A stretch of DNA of 64,000 bases from Wyeomyia smithii (taxonomy: Eukaryota > Arthropoda > Insecta > Diptera > Culicidae): assembly GCF_029784165.1 (NCBI RefSeq), contig NC_073694.1, positions 159,064,995-159,128,994 on the forward strand, read 5' to 3'. This document shows, piece by piece, positions 46,791-58,560 of the stretch (its first letter is position 1; each line of letters begins with the position of its first letter). Both the position numbers and the translations under genes were made by a program. The notes under the pieces were generated by a model, which searched no databases, was not told where the DNA came from, and worked only from the letters and a program-made list of their open reading frames with translations.

Positions 46791-48480
46791 TAGCTATCGA
46801 ATCAGTTTGATAGAACAGCGCACATCATCCTTTCACATTAGGTTCCCACTTTACCGCAGCAGGTTTCGAAATGGCTCATACCAAATTACTCAACCACTCA
46901 GCAATACGGAGGAGTACACCGTCACTTAAGTCACCGTATGACTTTAGTTCGGCAATAAACTAGTCACACACAAGATGCCTCTCGGCCGGTGGAAATCTTC
47001 ATTCCACCCGAGAAGCGTAGTGTGTCTCAACCAAACTGCCTTTTTCTCCAATTACCAGTATATTTTATTCACATCGCTGTCAAGTTTGATTTAAGTGTAC
47101 ATTCAGTTACGAACGGTTTAGGAGTCATGCTGCATGAGCTCGGTAAGACTACGATGAGAGTACAGGTGATCAGCAATGGAAACCGGTTGCGGCGGTGTTG
47201 CAGTTAGGCAATAATCATACCAATTGCAGCGGGATCCCACAAACGGCTCGGTTTACCTAAATTGAATAACATCAAGCTGATGGCACATACAAACATGGTC
47301 GCTCCGATAACTAACCCTGCACTGACATATTCGAACATAAGACAGCCTTCTAGCATATTGACATTTTGTTTGCGCAGCATTTTAGAAAAAAAGAAATGCA
47401 TTTCCTGCTGTCGAACCAGAGAGAAGATGATAGGTTTCAAATTACGAATCCATTCCCATCGTAAGGTCCCGATCGATTCTCACCCCGGAAGCAGCAAAGT
47501 GCATCGAAAATCCGATCAGTTTAAATCTCGTGGAATTTCGGTACAAAATCCCACGACAAATGTCACCCATCGCACCCTGCGCTCTATAGGCATTTCTTCG
47601 GGGTCGGCTTTTTCCCTGATGGGTCCTTGTCCGATAGAGCACCCCGACCTGAACCGAGACGAAGAAGAAAAGAACAAACGCAACGTGAAGCGTGAGAAAA
47701 ATCATGTAATCTTCCCACCAGATCGACCACCGCCGCCGGCTGCACCGCCACCTACTCAGCCAATCCGTTTGAATTCCAGTTCAGTTTTGTTTTCATGAAT
47801 AATTCCCAACTCCGGTCGGCTCCGCACTATTGCAGTGTTCGTTTTTTATATAAAAATATTTCACATTTCGTACCTGTTCTCTAGCTCTCCGCCGCTAGCG
47901 CTTCCACACCGTTTGTCTCGTCAATGTGTACACAACTGCTTTGGATGAACAGGTATAGACGGAGGACGCCACGAAGTGGCGGGGATGGCCGTATCGTAGT
48001 TTTTTTTTATTCAATCGACCATCTGGCAAGCAGCAATTCATACAGGTTCCTCTTGCGCTGTGACGGCCAGCATGGATCCGAATGATGATTTGACTGGTAG
48101 CTGGGAGGCGGGAGGCTCACGATGGATCCAATCAATAGAACCCAGCACATGTGTGCAGCGGCATCGCCGCTTGGGCACCCAATAATCGACTTCGAATTCA
48201 TTCCGAAAGTGCCGGTGGCTAATAATTAAGTGGACATGTGGAATCGCGATTTTGTAATATGTACCGCGCTCGAACCGGCGCGCGGGAAACCAACGGCAAT
48301 GATAGGCGATTGGCCGGCGCGCTGGCGGCGAATCTTCAAATTGGATTTCGATTTCATATGAAGGATTATGGCTGTCGCAACTCTTGTGATGAGAGCTTGC
48401 TATTGATGCGGTGCGGTACGATCAATGCGCACTCGGGGAGGTTTAGAGCTAAAAAACGTGCAACCTTGAATACCTTCTGA
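46791..48480. other. Single-copy island, possible regulatory DNA or small exons
   Basis: Composition is close to balanced, especially at 47.45-48.45 kb. The plus-strand frame 47262-47798 (178 codons) has a proline-rich end (PPDRPPPPAAPPP) and looks incidental. A minus-strand frame at 47380-47204 predicts one membrane span. No element or family member was recognised. Confidence 0.35.
47204..47380 (-). CDS. Possible small ORF or exon with one membrane span
   Basis: From the ATG at 47380, 58 codons encode MLRKQNVNMLEGCLMFEYVS followed by AGLVIGATMFVCAISLMLFN and LGKPSRLWDPAAIGMIIA*. The middle block is a convincing single transmembrane helix. A possible splice donor GTAAAC occurs right after LFNL, so this could be an exon of a gene that continues towards lower coordinates, possibly linked with the membrane-type ORF at 42.1 kb. 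No homologue is recalled. Confidence 0.22.
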   Translation of the reverse strand: MLRKQNVNMLEGCLMFEYVSAGLVIGATMFVCAISLMLFNLGKPSRLWDPAAIGMIIA

Positions 48481-48839
48481 AGTATTGGAGGATAATTAGA
48501 TTTGTTGGGCAACCGAGTGGATTGGAATGAATTTGACAGTAGGAAATTATCGGATGTATCGGAATGTCAATTGAAACACAAAAAAGTCCAATTGATCTTT
48601 TTTAAATTTGAACTAAATTTCGCAGATGTATTCGGGTTAGCAATTTTTACAAGGGAAAGATTTTTTTTGTCGCAAGCGTACTTTTCTAAAAGAGCGTATG
48701 CCAAACGATAGCTTCTGAATTATTAATCCAATCTTTTACATTAATCATATATTTCAATTAATTTATATTTGTTTCTGGGGAACCACGAATAACGTATGAA
48801 AAAAGTATATTTTCATACTTACTTATCTTAACAGCCTAG
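48481..48839. other. AT-rich spacer, nothing recognised
   Basis: A 69-codon open frame at 48502-48711 shows no domain; no repeats or RNA genes were seen. Confidence 0.3.
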
Positions 48840-51800
48840 AGCCGTGATGGCTGGTGCCGTATCAAAAATTTTTCACCACTCTTCTCGGTCCTGGGCTACT
48901 TGTTGCCAATTTCCTAGGTGTCTCGACACTCGCAGATCCGCTTGGGCCCCTTTGTTCCTGGTGCCAGTCAGGAAGAGAACCGTTTTTATCTGGCATCCTT
49001 GCGATATGTCCGGCCCATCGCCGCTTCCCGGCCTTGGTCTGGTGCACAGTCGGAATCTCTCCAAGTAGTGCCTACAGCTTGTAATTAATACGCCTGCGCC
49101 ACTCTCCGCTTTCGGTTTGTACTTCACTAAATATTGTCTGCAACAGTGTAATTGTGGTTTTATACATCGTCAGTTTCATGCAGCGCCGTATTCTCAAGCA
49201 TCGAAGCGTCCTGCGAAGGTCGAAGTAGGCCCGATTTACAACTTGAATACGTCGTTGGATCTCCTTACTTGTGTCAATATCGGATCCTAAGTACCTATAC
49301 GAACTAATTTATCACTTCGAGTTCGTTACTGTTCGAGATCACTGTCAGTGGGAAGCGAATGTTGGTCCCTCGAGCCTCTCCTTTTCATATATTTTGTTTT
49401 CGACGCATTAATTTCTAGTCAAACTCTCTTAGTCTCTACTTTCAGTCTAGCGTAGATTGCCTCCGCCGTCGCAGAGTTTTTCCTAATAACGTTGAGGTCG
49501 TCTGCAAAGCCTATGTGTTGACTACCTTTGCTGAAAATCGTGCATCTCGCTTCGATGCCCGCTCGATGGATTACACGTCGGATGTTGAACAACGTGCAGG
49601 ATAGTTTATCTCCTTGTCTCAACACTCTGTGCGCTTCGAGAGGGTCTCCGATCTGCATACGTAGGTAAAACTTCACTCGATCCAAGGGAGCTTTGATGTC
49701 GTGTCAGTTCATCCGGAAAACTGTTTTCGTGCATTATTTGCCATATAGCTGGGCTCGATCAACCGTATCATACACTGCCTCGAAGTCCACGAAGACGTGA
49801 TGCATTTCTGAAGGATCTGCCGGTGAGTGAAGATTTGATCCGTAAGGCGCGTGCTTGTGTGAAGCCCGCTTGGTACTGCCTCACGAATCCTTCTGCTAGA
49901 GGAGACATATGGCGGAGCAGAGTTTGGGAGGGGACTTTGTAGGCGGCGTTATGCCCCGGTAGTTGCTGCATTGTAGCCGATCGCTCTTTGTATAGATGGA
50001 GCATACAACTCCTTCCATCCATTCTTCCGGTAGTCTCTCTTCCTCCCAAATTCTGGATATTACACAGTGGAGTGCCGTTGCTAGTGCTTCTTTACCGTGT
50101 TTATAGAGCTCTGTCAGTAGTCTTCCCTTACCTGCGGCCTGATTGTTTTTTAGTGACAGAATTCTCCGTTTGATCTCCAGAATATTGGGAATCATGACAC
50201 TGCTATCGTTTGTAGGCACTCCAAGGTTAATTTTCCAACTGAAGTTGGTTGCTCCGCCGCTGAGTTTCTGGCAGCACGGCCATTGGTAGGCGCGTTAAAA
50301 ATTACTCCGTAATATTTTCGTGTAATTCGAGTGTATTCTGCTGGATTTATGGAAATAGAGCCTGCAGTTTAAATTGACATTACAGTTCAAGTTTGTATTG
50401 TGTGAAGTTGGCATGAAAAAAGAACGATATCATGTGAAAATCGTCCGGCAAAATGTGTTTTATTTTTCTGTTTTTTTGTAAGCCAACATCCAAAGAAGAA
50501 AAAAATGTCAAAGTGTTACGTCATACAGTGGCAAGTGCTATAGTAAATATTGAACGAAGGCGAGAGGAAAAGGGTCGAAGAACCTATATAAAGCTAAGTA
50601 TTCTGCTTTTATTCGTTCAATTATTGTTTCATATAACTAGCGCCAGTTAGAATAAATTGTTTCAATAAGAAAGCGCTAGAAAGATAATTCTAATTGGAAA
50701 ATTTTGCTGTAACGCATTGTCTGTCTGTAAGGATGTGCAAGTTGTTACGTGTTAATCGATATATCTTCTATATATACACAGAAAATAAAATATTTTAATT
50801 TTAAAAGTTAAATTAATCTACAAGCAGTAAGTGTTATGTTTAGTTTTTGCGTTTCATGCGTCTCGTGGAGCAGTGCACTGACGTCGGCAGGGATACTTTA
50901 AACACCCTGCCTGCGTTGTCAATTAGCCGTTTTGAAAATAATTGATCTATTTATTTGTTTATTTTCTTGGTAGATGTCAATCTGGGTGCATTGCTTACAA
51001 TATGTCGAGATTTATTTTAGCGTGGTTTTGTGGAGTCGTTTCATTTGCTAAAGCTCTGCTTGAATAATCAGAATTGCCCCAATAGGTGAGAGCTTTAAAC
51101 CTTTGTACACGCTGGCTCCCACAACACGGAACTGGTAGCATTAGAATATAATTCATAAACTTATCGCGGCCTGACCGAACGGTTACAAACATTTGGCCCA
51201 GTTTTATACCCTTGTTTGATGATTTTTATAGCTTTTGACAAATATTGAAACACATAGACAATTTTTATTAATTATGTGAAAATCTTGTTGGTTTAGCAAC
51301 TAAATTTTGATTGCGATTGCTTTGGCATTTTATCAATCAACTTAGAATTCAGTCTTGTTCGATATGCATATTGCATTTTTTTAAATTTTTGAGCTATGAG
51401 TGCATGAAACTTTGCCAGTTTTTATACTCAGTAGGTATCTTAACTTAAATACAAAACAAAAGATTATCGGGGCGAAGCACCGTGTCCTCTTGCGTATGCG
51501 TCGGTGAGAGGGAATAAAGCGGTCCTACATAATGCTCCAGTGTAAACGTGTCTTCGGCCTTGGTGAGCTTTGCTCATCTAAGGATTATCGGTGTATTGTG
51601 ATTTCCGGGATGTACCAAATCATTATTTCGGAGACTGTACGCCCGTCGGTTCTTTTTTAGCACGTTACGATTCAGAATAGGTTTCGTTCGTTCGATGAAT
51701 ATTGTAATTATTCACGACAAAGACAAACCCTGCATGGATGCCAAATCTATTCCTGTTTTGCCGGTTCCCTTTTTTTTTTAATAAAGCGGGTGTTTTGGCT

Positions 51801-52850
51801 TTTTCGTCATACCAGTGGTCGGCACGCTCTTATTTGTTTTCGGAGAAGGCAGTTCAGTTTCGTGTGCGGTATTTTGACTGCGCTCAGTGTGACTATCTCA
51901 ATACAGCGCTCTATCGGTTATTTGAGCTGGGACCAGTAGTTTGCGTAGTTTGCGTTCGGCGTGCGGTTGTTGCGTTTTACGAAATCCATTCGTTTTTAGG
52001 TAAATTTGAATTAAGTTCACGGCATTAAACGCAAAGTTTGGTGTGATATAGACTGTTAACGATTAATAGGTTGCCGAAGATAACTAGATCGTGGCGCGGT
52101 TCTATTTATATCGTCTCCTGGTGGCCGGCTGCCCAGAGACCGAGAAGTAACCATATCGTGCGCGAATTTGTGTAGAGAAGATCGCACCATCAACCTCGAT
52201 GGATCCAGATCAATTCCTTTCCACTAACACTAATTTCTTCCTTTGATACTTGTGGATGATGCAGAGGATTCCTCGGTCTCTAGTAGCAACAAGTATTAAA
52301 CTAACACTCCCGATATCCCTTCCTCTATTGATCTGCATTGGGCGTGGCCAGCTTCGTTATTGACCAGTGAAAAGAAAGATCACCAGAACTTGTACACTGA
52401 GAATGGCTTGCTACTCCTAGGCACCATTTTGACGGTTCTTTGTGCAATTTCAGCTGATTCTGGTCAATCGCGGGCAACACACGGGCGATCAAATATGCTA
52501 TGCTATGCTATGCTATGAAGTTGGTTGCTCCGCCGCTCTGGTAGAACTGCTGCTCAAGCAGCACCCTGGCTCCGCCAACAAAATCTAGTGACTTTCAATG
52601 CCAGATACCGAGTTTCCAATCGTGGCTAGCTCCGTGCCGAATGCTCCGAGTTATATTTTTTGATTGTTCATAGTGTAATTGTTCGGGTAGGTTCCTTACA
52701 AGGGCCCCGCTACGGAATCTCGTGATGGGGCTGCCATCTTGGCTATAGCGTTCGAGACAATACGTCCGTTGATTCAGCCGCCCGTTCCGAGTCAGACGCT
52801 GTTGTGAGTCGCCCTTAACTTGGGAAACAGACGTTCCGAGGAAATAAGCC
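48840..52850 (-). pseudogene. RTE-type LINE on the minus strand, interrupted by the second retroposed element
   Basis: The host element, ignoring the insertion at 50262-52516, reads from a 5' UTR-like segment (about 52850-52690, shared inverted with 12.3 kb) into SWKINLGVPTNDSSVMIPNI, LKNNQAAGKGRLLTELYKHG, RIWEEERLPEEWMEGVVC, YTKSDRLQCSNYRGITP, PLAEGFVRQYQAGFTQARAL, VLRQGDKLSCTLFNI and the catalytic FADDLNVI, then RRWAGHIARMPDKNGSLPDW near 48.9 kb. The endonuclease is absent, several frameshifts are present and YADD is FADD. It is a dead, internally deleted copy. Confidence 0.87.
50262..52516 (+). mobile_element. 2.26-kb non-autonomous retroposed element, copy 2
   Basis: Start (GAGTTTCTGGCAGCACGG), body and pentamer tail are the same as in the copy at 19.87-22.13 kb. 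By eye only about eight differences were noticed, so identity exceeds 99%. A ~21-bp target duplication (begins GAAGTTGG, ends CTCCGCCGCT) lies at 50241-50261 and 52517-52537, different from that of copy 1. Two independent target-primed insertions of the same full-length unit are therefore certain. The CTATATAAAG box is at about 50586. The host site is a minus-strand RTE element. Confidence 0.92.
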
Positions 52851-53950
52851 TATATTTTTATGAAAAATTCTAATTTTCCAAACTCAATTTGAAAATAACA
52901 CTAAAACGAATGTATTTAGAAAGTTGATCGCTAAACCATTATAATTTGAAATTATTATCGGAAGCGTATTGCGAAATTTGATTATTTTTATAACAACTAA
53001 AATTTTAAATTATTTGTTTTTTTTTGTCTCTGAGGCTTAAAGTTTTTAGGCGGTTCGTTTTCTAGTTTTGATAGTTCATTCTACACGGTACGAGAGGCGG
53101 TTAGCCTCTAAAAGAAAAAAAAAATAAAAGCTAAAAAATTAGTTTAATATTTATCCATCCTATTTTTCAAAAAAAGTTTCAAAATATTGTCAAGTTGGAA
53201 TGAAAAATGAATTTTAAGGGAAAATTATAATATTACAGAGACGTGTCGATTTTATCATGGTTCGTTTTTTAGACGTTTCGTTTTTAACACTTTCGAATTT
53301 ATCACGCAAAGCATTTTGTTTTAAATTTTTTCCGTTTCCGTTTTTTGAAAATCGAGAATGGATTCGCTCTTTTTGAAAAGGAAAAGGGAAATGTCACTAA
53401 AAGTTAGGAGTCGGATTGACGCAGACTTTCTTTCTAGGGTTAAGGAAAAGTTTTTTAAATACCGGATGATGATTTGATTGCCGATCAAATTTACCATTGT
53501 GACGATTCTAAATTGTATTTTAATGTGACTCCCCAAACCATTAACTCATTCGGGAAACAAAATCGCTTCGGGGATTAAAATTGATAAAAATCTAATAACT
53601 TCTCGAACATGTTTGGGACTCAGAAATGGCCATTATTGCTTATTGGAAGATTAAAAATGCCTAGATGCTTGAAAAATATTACGATTTCGTTCCATTGCCG
53701 AGGCTGGTGCTTGGATGAAACGGGAACTTTTCAGCCGCCCACATGGAATATAGATGGTTTCAACCACAATTACAAAGTTTTGCAAGCGACTATGTGTGGT
53801 TCAAAACAATCATCCTATCGATGAAAATGAAACTCCTTTGGGCACATTTTTTAGTTTTACAAAACCCGAACCACCAATAATTTTACCCAAACTGGAGAAA
53901 AACGAATTAGCCATTTGCGATTTTCTTACAGTCAAAAGGTCAAAAAGTAT
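52851..53950. other. AT-rich intergenic DNA, nothing recognised
   Basis: Short overlapping frames (for example 53321-53536, minus; 53609-53824, plus) show no domain. No repeat partner was found in the window. Confidence 0.3.
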
Positions 53951-53954
53951 TGTC

Positions 53955-56615
53955 AAAAAAAAACCTAATTTTCCACCTAGCGGTCAGACCCAGCCTTTCT
54001 CATTCAAACTTTTATTTGTAAAAATAGATTTACATTAACACTTCAACCCAATAAATGTATATTAACTCTTTAGGTTCTAAAATATTTATGTTGTAATCTA
54101 TGCATATAAAAATGCAAGCCGGTCTGTCTGTCTGATCCATATAGGTTCGAAAACTGCCGAACCGATCGACGTGAAAATTTGTATGTAGGGGTTTTCGGTG
54201 CCGATAGAGGTTCCTATGATAGTTTGAGACCTCTCCCTCTTCTGACAGGAAGGGGTCCCATACAAATGAAACATAAATTTCAGCACAACTTAAGAACTAA
54301 CCGAGTAAATGGAACAAAATTTAGCATGTGAATGTTTTTAGAGGAAACAAATATGTGCATAATGGTTTGAAACCCCTCACTCTTCTATAAGAGAGGGGTT
54401 CCAGACAAATGAAACACAAATTTCTGCACATCTCGAGAGCTAACCAACTAAATGGAACCATATTTGGCATGTAAATGTTTTTAGTGGTAACAAATTTGTT
54501 CCATAATCGACCTTAGGCAACATTTTGGATTGTAAGATGGCAACTTCCGGTTTCTGGAAAACAGCCAAAATGGCCGATTTCCACCCAATATAATAATATC
54601 CGGATCTAGAATGATACACAGGAGCTAAAATCGATCGAAATTGTCTTCAAATGCCATTAAGAAATCCAAAATGGCGACTTTCGGTTTCGGAAAAACAGCG
54701 ACAAACGACAAAACACCACCCAATATGGGTATTTCCGGAACCGTAATGATGCACTGGAGCCACAAATCGACTTCAGACAACATTTTGAATTGTAAGATGG
54801 TAACTTCCGGTTTCTGGAAAACAGCCCAAAATGGACGATTCCCATTAAATATGAGTATCTCCGGAACCAGAAAGATGGACAGAAACTAAAAATTGATCAC
54901 AGACACAATCTTTAATTTTAAGATGGTTACTTCTGGTGTCTGGCAAACAGCCGGAAATGACCAAATATTATTCAATATGAATGTTTTCGGAACCAGGATT
55001 TCGCTCAGATGACAGAAATTGATTTCACAGGCAATTTTTAAGTCCAAAATGACGATTTTCGGTTTCTGAAAAACAGCCCAAAGTGACCAAATACCACCCA
55101 ATATGAGTATCTCTGGAGCCAGAATGTTGCAAGAAGCTAAAAATTGACCTCAGACACTATTTTGAATTGTAGGATGGCAACTTCTGGTTTCTGGAAAACA
55201 GCCAAAAACGGTCGATTTCCGTCTAACATGAGTATCTCCGGATCTAGAATGATACACAGCAGCTGAAATCGACCACAGACCCCATTTTGGTTTCTAGGTT
55301 GGCGACTTCCGGTTCCTGGGAAACAACCGAAAATGATCGAATAACACCCAATATGGGTGTTTCTTCAACCAGAATGACGCATAGAGGCCAGAAATTATCT
55401 TAAATACCATTTTGAAATCAAAAATGGCGACTACCGGTTTGTGAAAAACAGCCTAAAAAAAAATGCTATCCAATATGAGTATCTCTGGAACCAGAATGAT
55501 GCAAGGAGCTAACAATTGACGTCAGGCACCATTTAAAATTGCTAAATGGCAACTTCTAGGAAGCAGTCGAAAATGACCGAATAATACTCAATATGGATAT
55601 TTCAGTAATCGAGATGATGCATAGAAACCAAACATTGATCCTAGACACCCTTTTGAATTTAAAGACAACCACTTTTAGATTCTGTTAACCTGTGTTGTTC
55701 ATCAGTTAACCCTCAGCTAGCCTGCTCATCTGATAATAATATTGATCAAATCGGTTGTGTAGTCCTGTGATAATAAAGTTTCGTGATTTTCACATTTCGG
55801 TACATTACAGACGAAGTTACAGTTCGATTACAGTAAAATTCAATAGGGTGTTATGAGGCAGCTAGACTTATCAATTGACATTAATTTTGTGGCAATCGGT
55901 TCAGCCATCTCTGAGAAAAGTGAGTGAGTCCAAGTAGTCTTCGGAATATGTTCCTTTTCATAGCTGGATTTCACATTTTTAAACATAACGAGCAAAGTAA
56001 TAGTCCGATTGCAAAACAAATCAATAGGGTCTTATGGGGCAACTAGACCTTCCATTTGACACTGATTTTATGAGAATCGGTCCAGCCATCTCTGAGAAAC
56101 ATGAGTGAGATTAAACAGTCTTCAAAACACGTTTCTTTTCATAACTTTTGAACCACAAGTTCAATCTTCATAAAATTCAAAATTTAAGGGTATTTCAGGT
56201 AGCTCGTTCTTTTAAAACTGATTTTGTTTAAATCGGTAGTGTAGTTTTTGAGATAATGATGTTTCATGATTTTTACATTTTGATACATAACCTCTAAACT
56301 AAAAATCCGATCACAATGAAATTTAATAGGGTCTTATGGGGCACCAAGACCTTTCATTTGCAATTAATTTCATATAAATCGGTCCAGCCATCTCTGAGAA
56401 AAGTGAGTGAGAATAAAAATCTGCACATACACACACACATACACACACATACACACACACATACACACACATACACACACACATACATACAGAAAATGCT
56501 CAGCTCGTCGAGCTGAGTCGAGTGATATATGCCATTCGGCCCTTTGGAGCACTTTTATACTTTCGGTTTTGCAAGTGATTGCTATACCTTTCTAGGAGAA
56601 AGGCAAAAAAAGTTT
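53955..56615 (+). repeat. Composite tandem-repeat element, copy B (expanded)
   Basis: It has the same start (CCACCTAGCGGTCAGACCCA), the same order of three tandem blocks, the same (CA)n tract, palindrome (56499-56517) and terminal hairpin (56587-56603) as copy A at 37.4-39.6 kb. The middle block is expanded to about ten units. The final ~900 bp, from about 55.72 to 56.61 kb, is very close to copy A. ORFs across it are incidental. Confidence 0.85.
54534..55690 (+). repeat. Minisatellite-like array, about ten units of ~125 bp
   Basis: Units start at about 54534, 54667, 54794, 54920, 55046, 55171, 55296, 55421, 55544 and 55661. Each has the order ATGGCAACTTCCGGTTTCTG, GAAAACAGCC, AATGACCG, CACCCAATATGAGTAT, CTCCGGAACCAGAATGATGC. 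Spacing is 117-133 bp and units differ by perhaps 20-30%. Single or partial units of the same family occur reversed at 17.24-17.45 and 44.5-44.7 kb. Confidence 0.88.
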
Positions 56616-56635
56616 AGCGTCACCTGAAATAACCA

Positions 56636-56995
56636 GATATCTTGTGTTCACGACGACCTGCAAATTTACGGTCTTCAGCAAATTTGTTCAGAAGGTCAAG
56701 GTCTTCTGGTTGATGAGCAGTTCAGTGCAGGATTTTGTCGCAACGTGAACGCAATTCTTCATTATCCCAGCTTATCCTGTGATTCTTACTCTCTAGAAAG
56801 CTACGGTCTTCAGCGAAGTTGTTCAGTAGGTCAAGGGCTTCTTGATAGTGGAAAGCGGTATTCCACCACTATGTGTGCAATTCTTCGTATTTTGATACTG
56901 ATTTACCTACACTACGATCCTCCTAAAAACTGTGATCTTCAGCAAAGTTTTACACATGATCTTCTGAACAAATTTCCTAAAGACCGCAGCAGATA
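56636..56995. repeat. Three ~130-bp tandem units with a GGTCTTCAGC motif
   Basis: ACGGTCTTCAGCAAATTTGT (56668), ACGGTCTTCAGCGAAGTTGT (56803) and ACTGTGATCTTCAGCAAAGT (56929) start successive units, followed by TTCAGWAGGTCAAGG-like text. It directly follows the composite element and has no coding potential. Confidence 0.65.
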
Positions 56996-58560
56996 AGTAA
57001 TGTTCAAAATTTGCAAAACTGCATGCACACTAGCGCCACGTTGCGGTCAAATTTTGAACAAACTGTGCTTCAAATAAAAGCCTCCACAAGTTCCTGAACA
57101 ACTTTTCTGAAGACCACAACTCTCTAGGTTATCGGTATCCGAGATAGAGTTGTATAAATTTGCCCATATTAGGTGATGATAAACTTTTCGGGGTGCTGCA
57201 ATATTCAAACTTGGTGTTGCAACACTCAGTGGAGCGATTCCAAACTCATGACAGGTAGTGTGTATATTATTAGCGAAAAATAGGTGAAATAGCTACGAAA
57301 AAGTGACTAAATCAATAGTTCTTTAAATATATTCTTGAGTTGTTATATGTTACATTAAACTTCGATTGGTTATTTCGAGTTAGTAAACGGTTGAGAATAT
57401 GCATGTTGAACTTAAAATATCGTTTGAATCGATTATACAGAACTACTTTTCTAGTTTTACTTTTCTACTAGTTTTCTAGTTTCTTTTCTTTTTTAAAGTT
57501 TTCTTTTCTACTACAACTTTCTAGTGTTTTATTTTTCATTTTTTTCGAAAATTTGTCGCTCGAAAATTTGATTGTCCATCTTGATATATATTAAGAGCTT
57601 TTAGGACTAAATGTTGAATTCCTAATAAAAAATTTTTTTTCAAAAAAAGGATTTTTTTAAACTAATAATTGATTCCAGTATACGAAGTTTTGAAAATAAT
57701 TGCAATATTTGTAAATTTTATCTTTAAAAATTTGAGTTGATTGCAAAAATCCTGAAAAATATTTACTATTCTGATGAAGACTACATTCTTTCGATCTACA
57801 TTCTTCTAGATATTAAGTATGATCACAGTTCATAGTGTCTATCATTATTAGCACTCCACGATATTTCATAATCTAAAATCTGGGGTCTCGATGCACGACG
57901 CTGGGCTGAAAATCTAATTATCGCATGATCGAATACCGATCGGAAGAGATTGATTGGACTAGCAGAATCACGATGCAATTGTCCTGCTGTGAAGTCGGCG
58001 TCAAATATTCCAGAATGTTCCTCGATAACATCAGACTTTTAGTTTTAACTGATCTCAGCACGACCAACAGAATGTGAGGTGATTCAACTCATAATCTCAT
58101 AAATCAATAAAATGACGGAAAAATATGTTCGAGGGTTCTCCTAGTCCTACAGGAGAAACACTCTAAAGCTGTTTATCGCAAAATCAGATGGCTTGGCTCG
58201 GAAATCGCAAAACCCACAGTGGAAATAAGATTATTGACGGCGACGAGAGAGGTTCGCATAATTGGCCGACTCAGACTAGCAAACCAATTATCACAATGTT
58301 TAGTTTCTAAACAAATGTTGATTCGGTAACGTTGGATGTTTACTTTTTTATTCTAGTTTACAAAGTTCCTTCTCCTAAGCAAACTGAGCGACTGCTGTTG
58401 ATAACATGGCTTCAATCCTGTGCCGTATGGCTAAAAACTGTGCAAAAATAAATCATCATTCAAGTTCGGGCCCGCAAATTTAATTTATCTGTTAATACAG
58501 AAGAGTAAACTCGGGATCTTTTCTATCTAAATGACAGCATAGTTTGATGCTGCCAATTTT
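56996..58560. other. AT-rich intergenic DNA, no gene recognised
   Basis: A CTAGCGCCACGTTGCGGTC motif near 57030, frequent in mosquito repeats, is the only familiar piece. A duplicated TTTTCTAGTTTTACTTTTCT/CTAGTTTCTTTTCT run lies at 57450-57520. Confidence 0.35.

Noticed and set aside
47262..47798. 178-codon plus-strand ORF with a proline-rich end
   Set aside because: No start context, domain or codon pattern supports it, and it overlaps a better membrane-type frame on the other strand.
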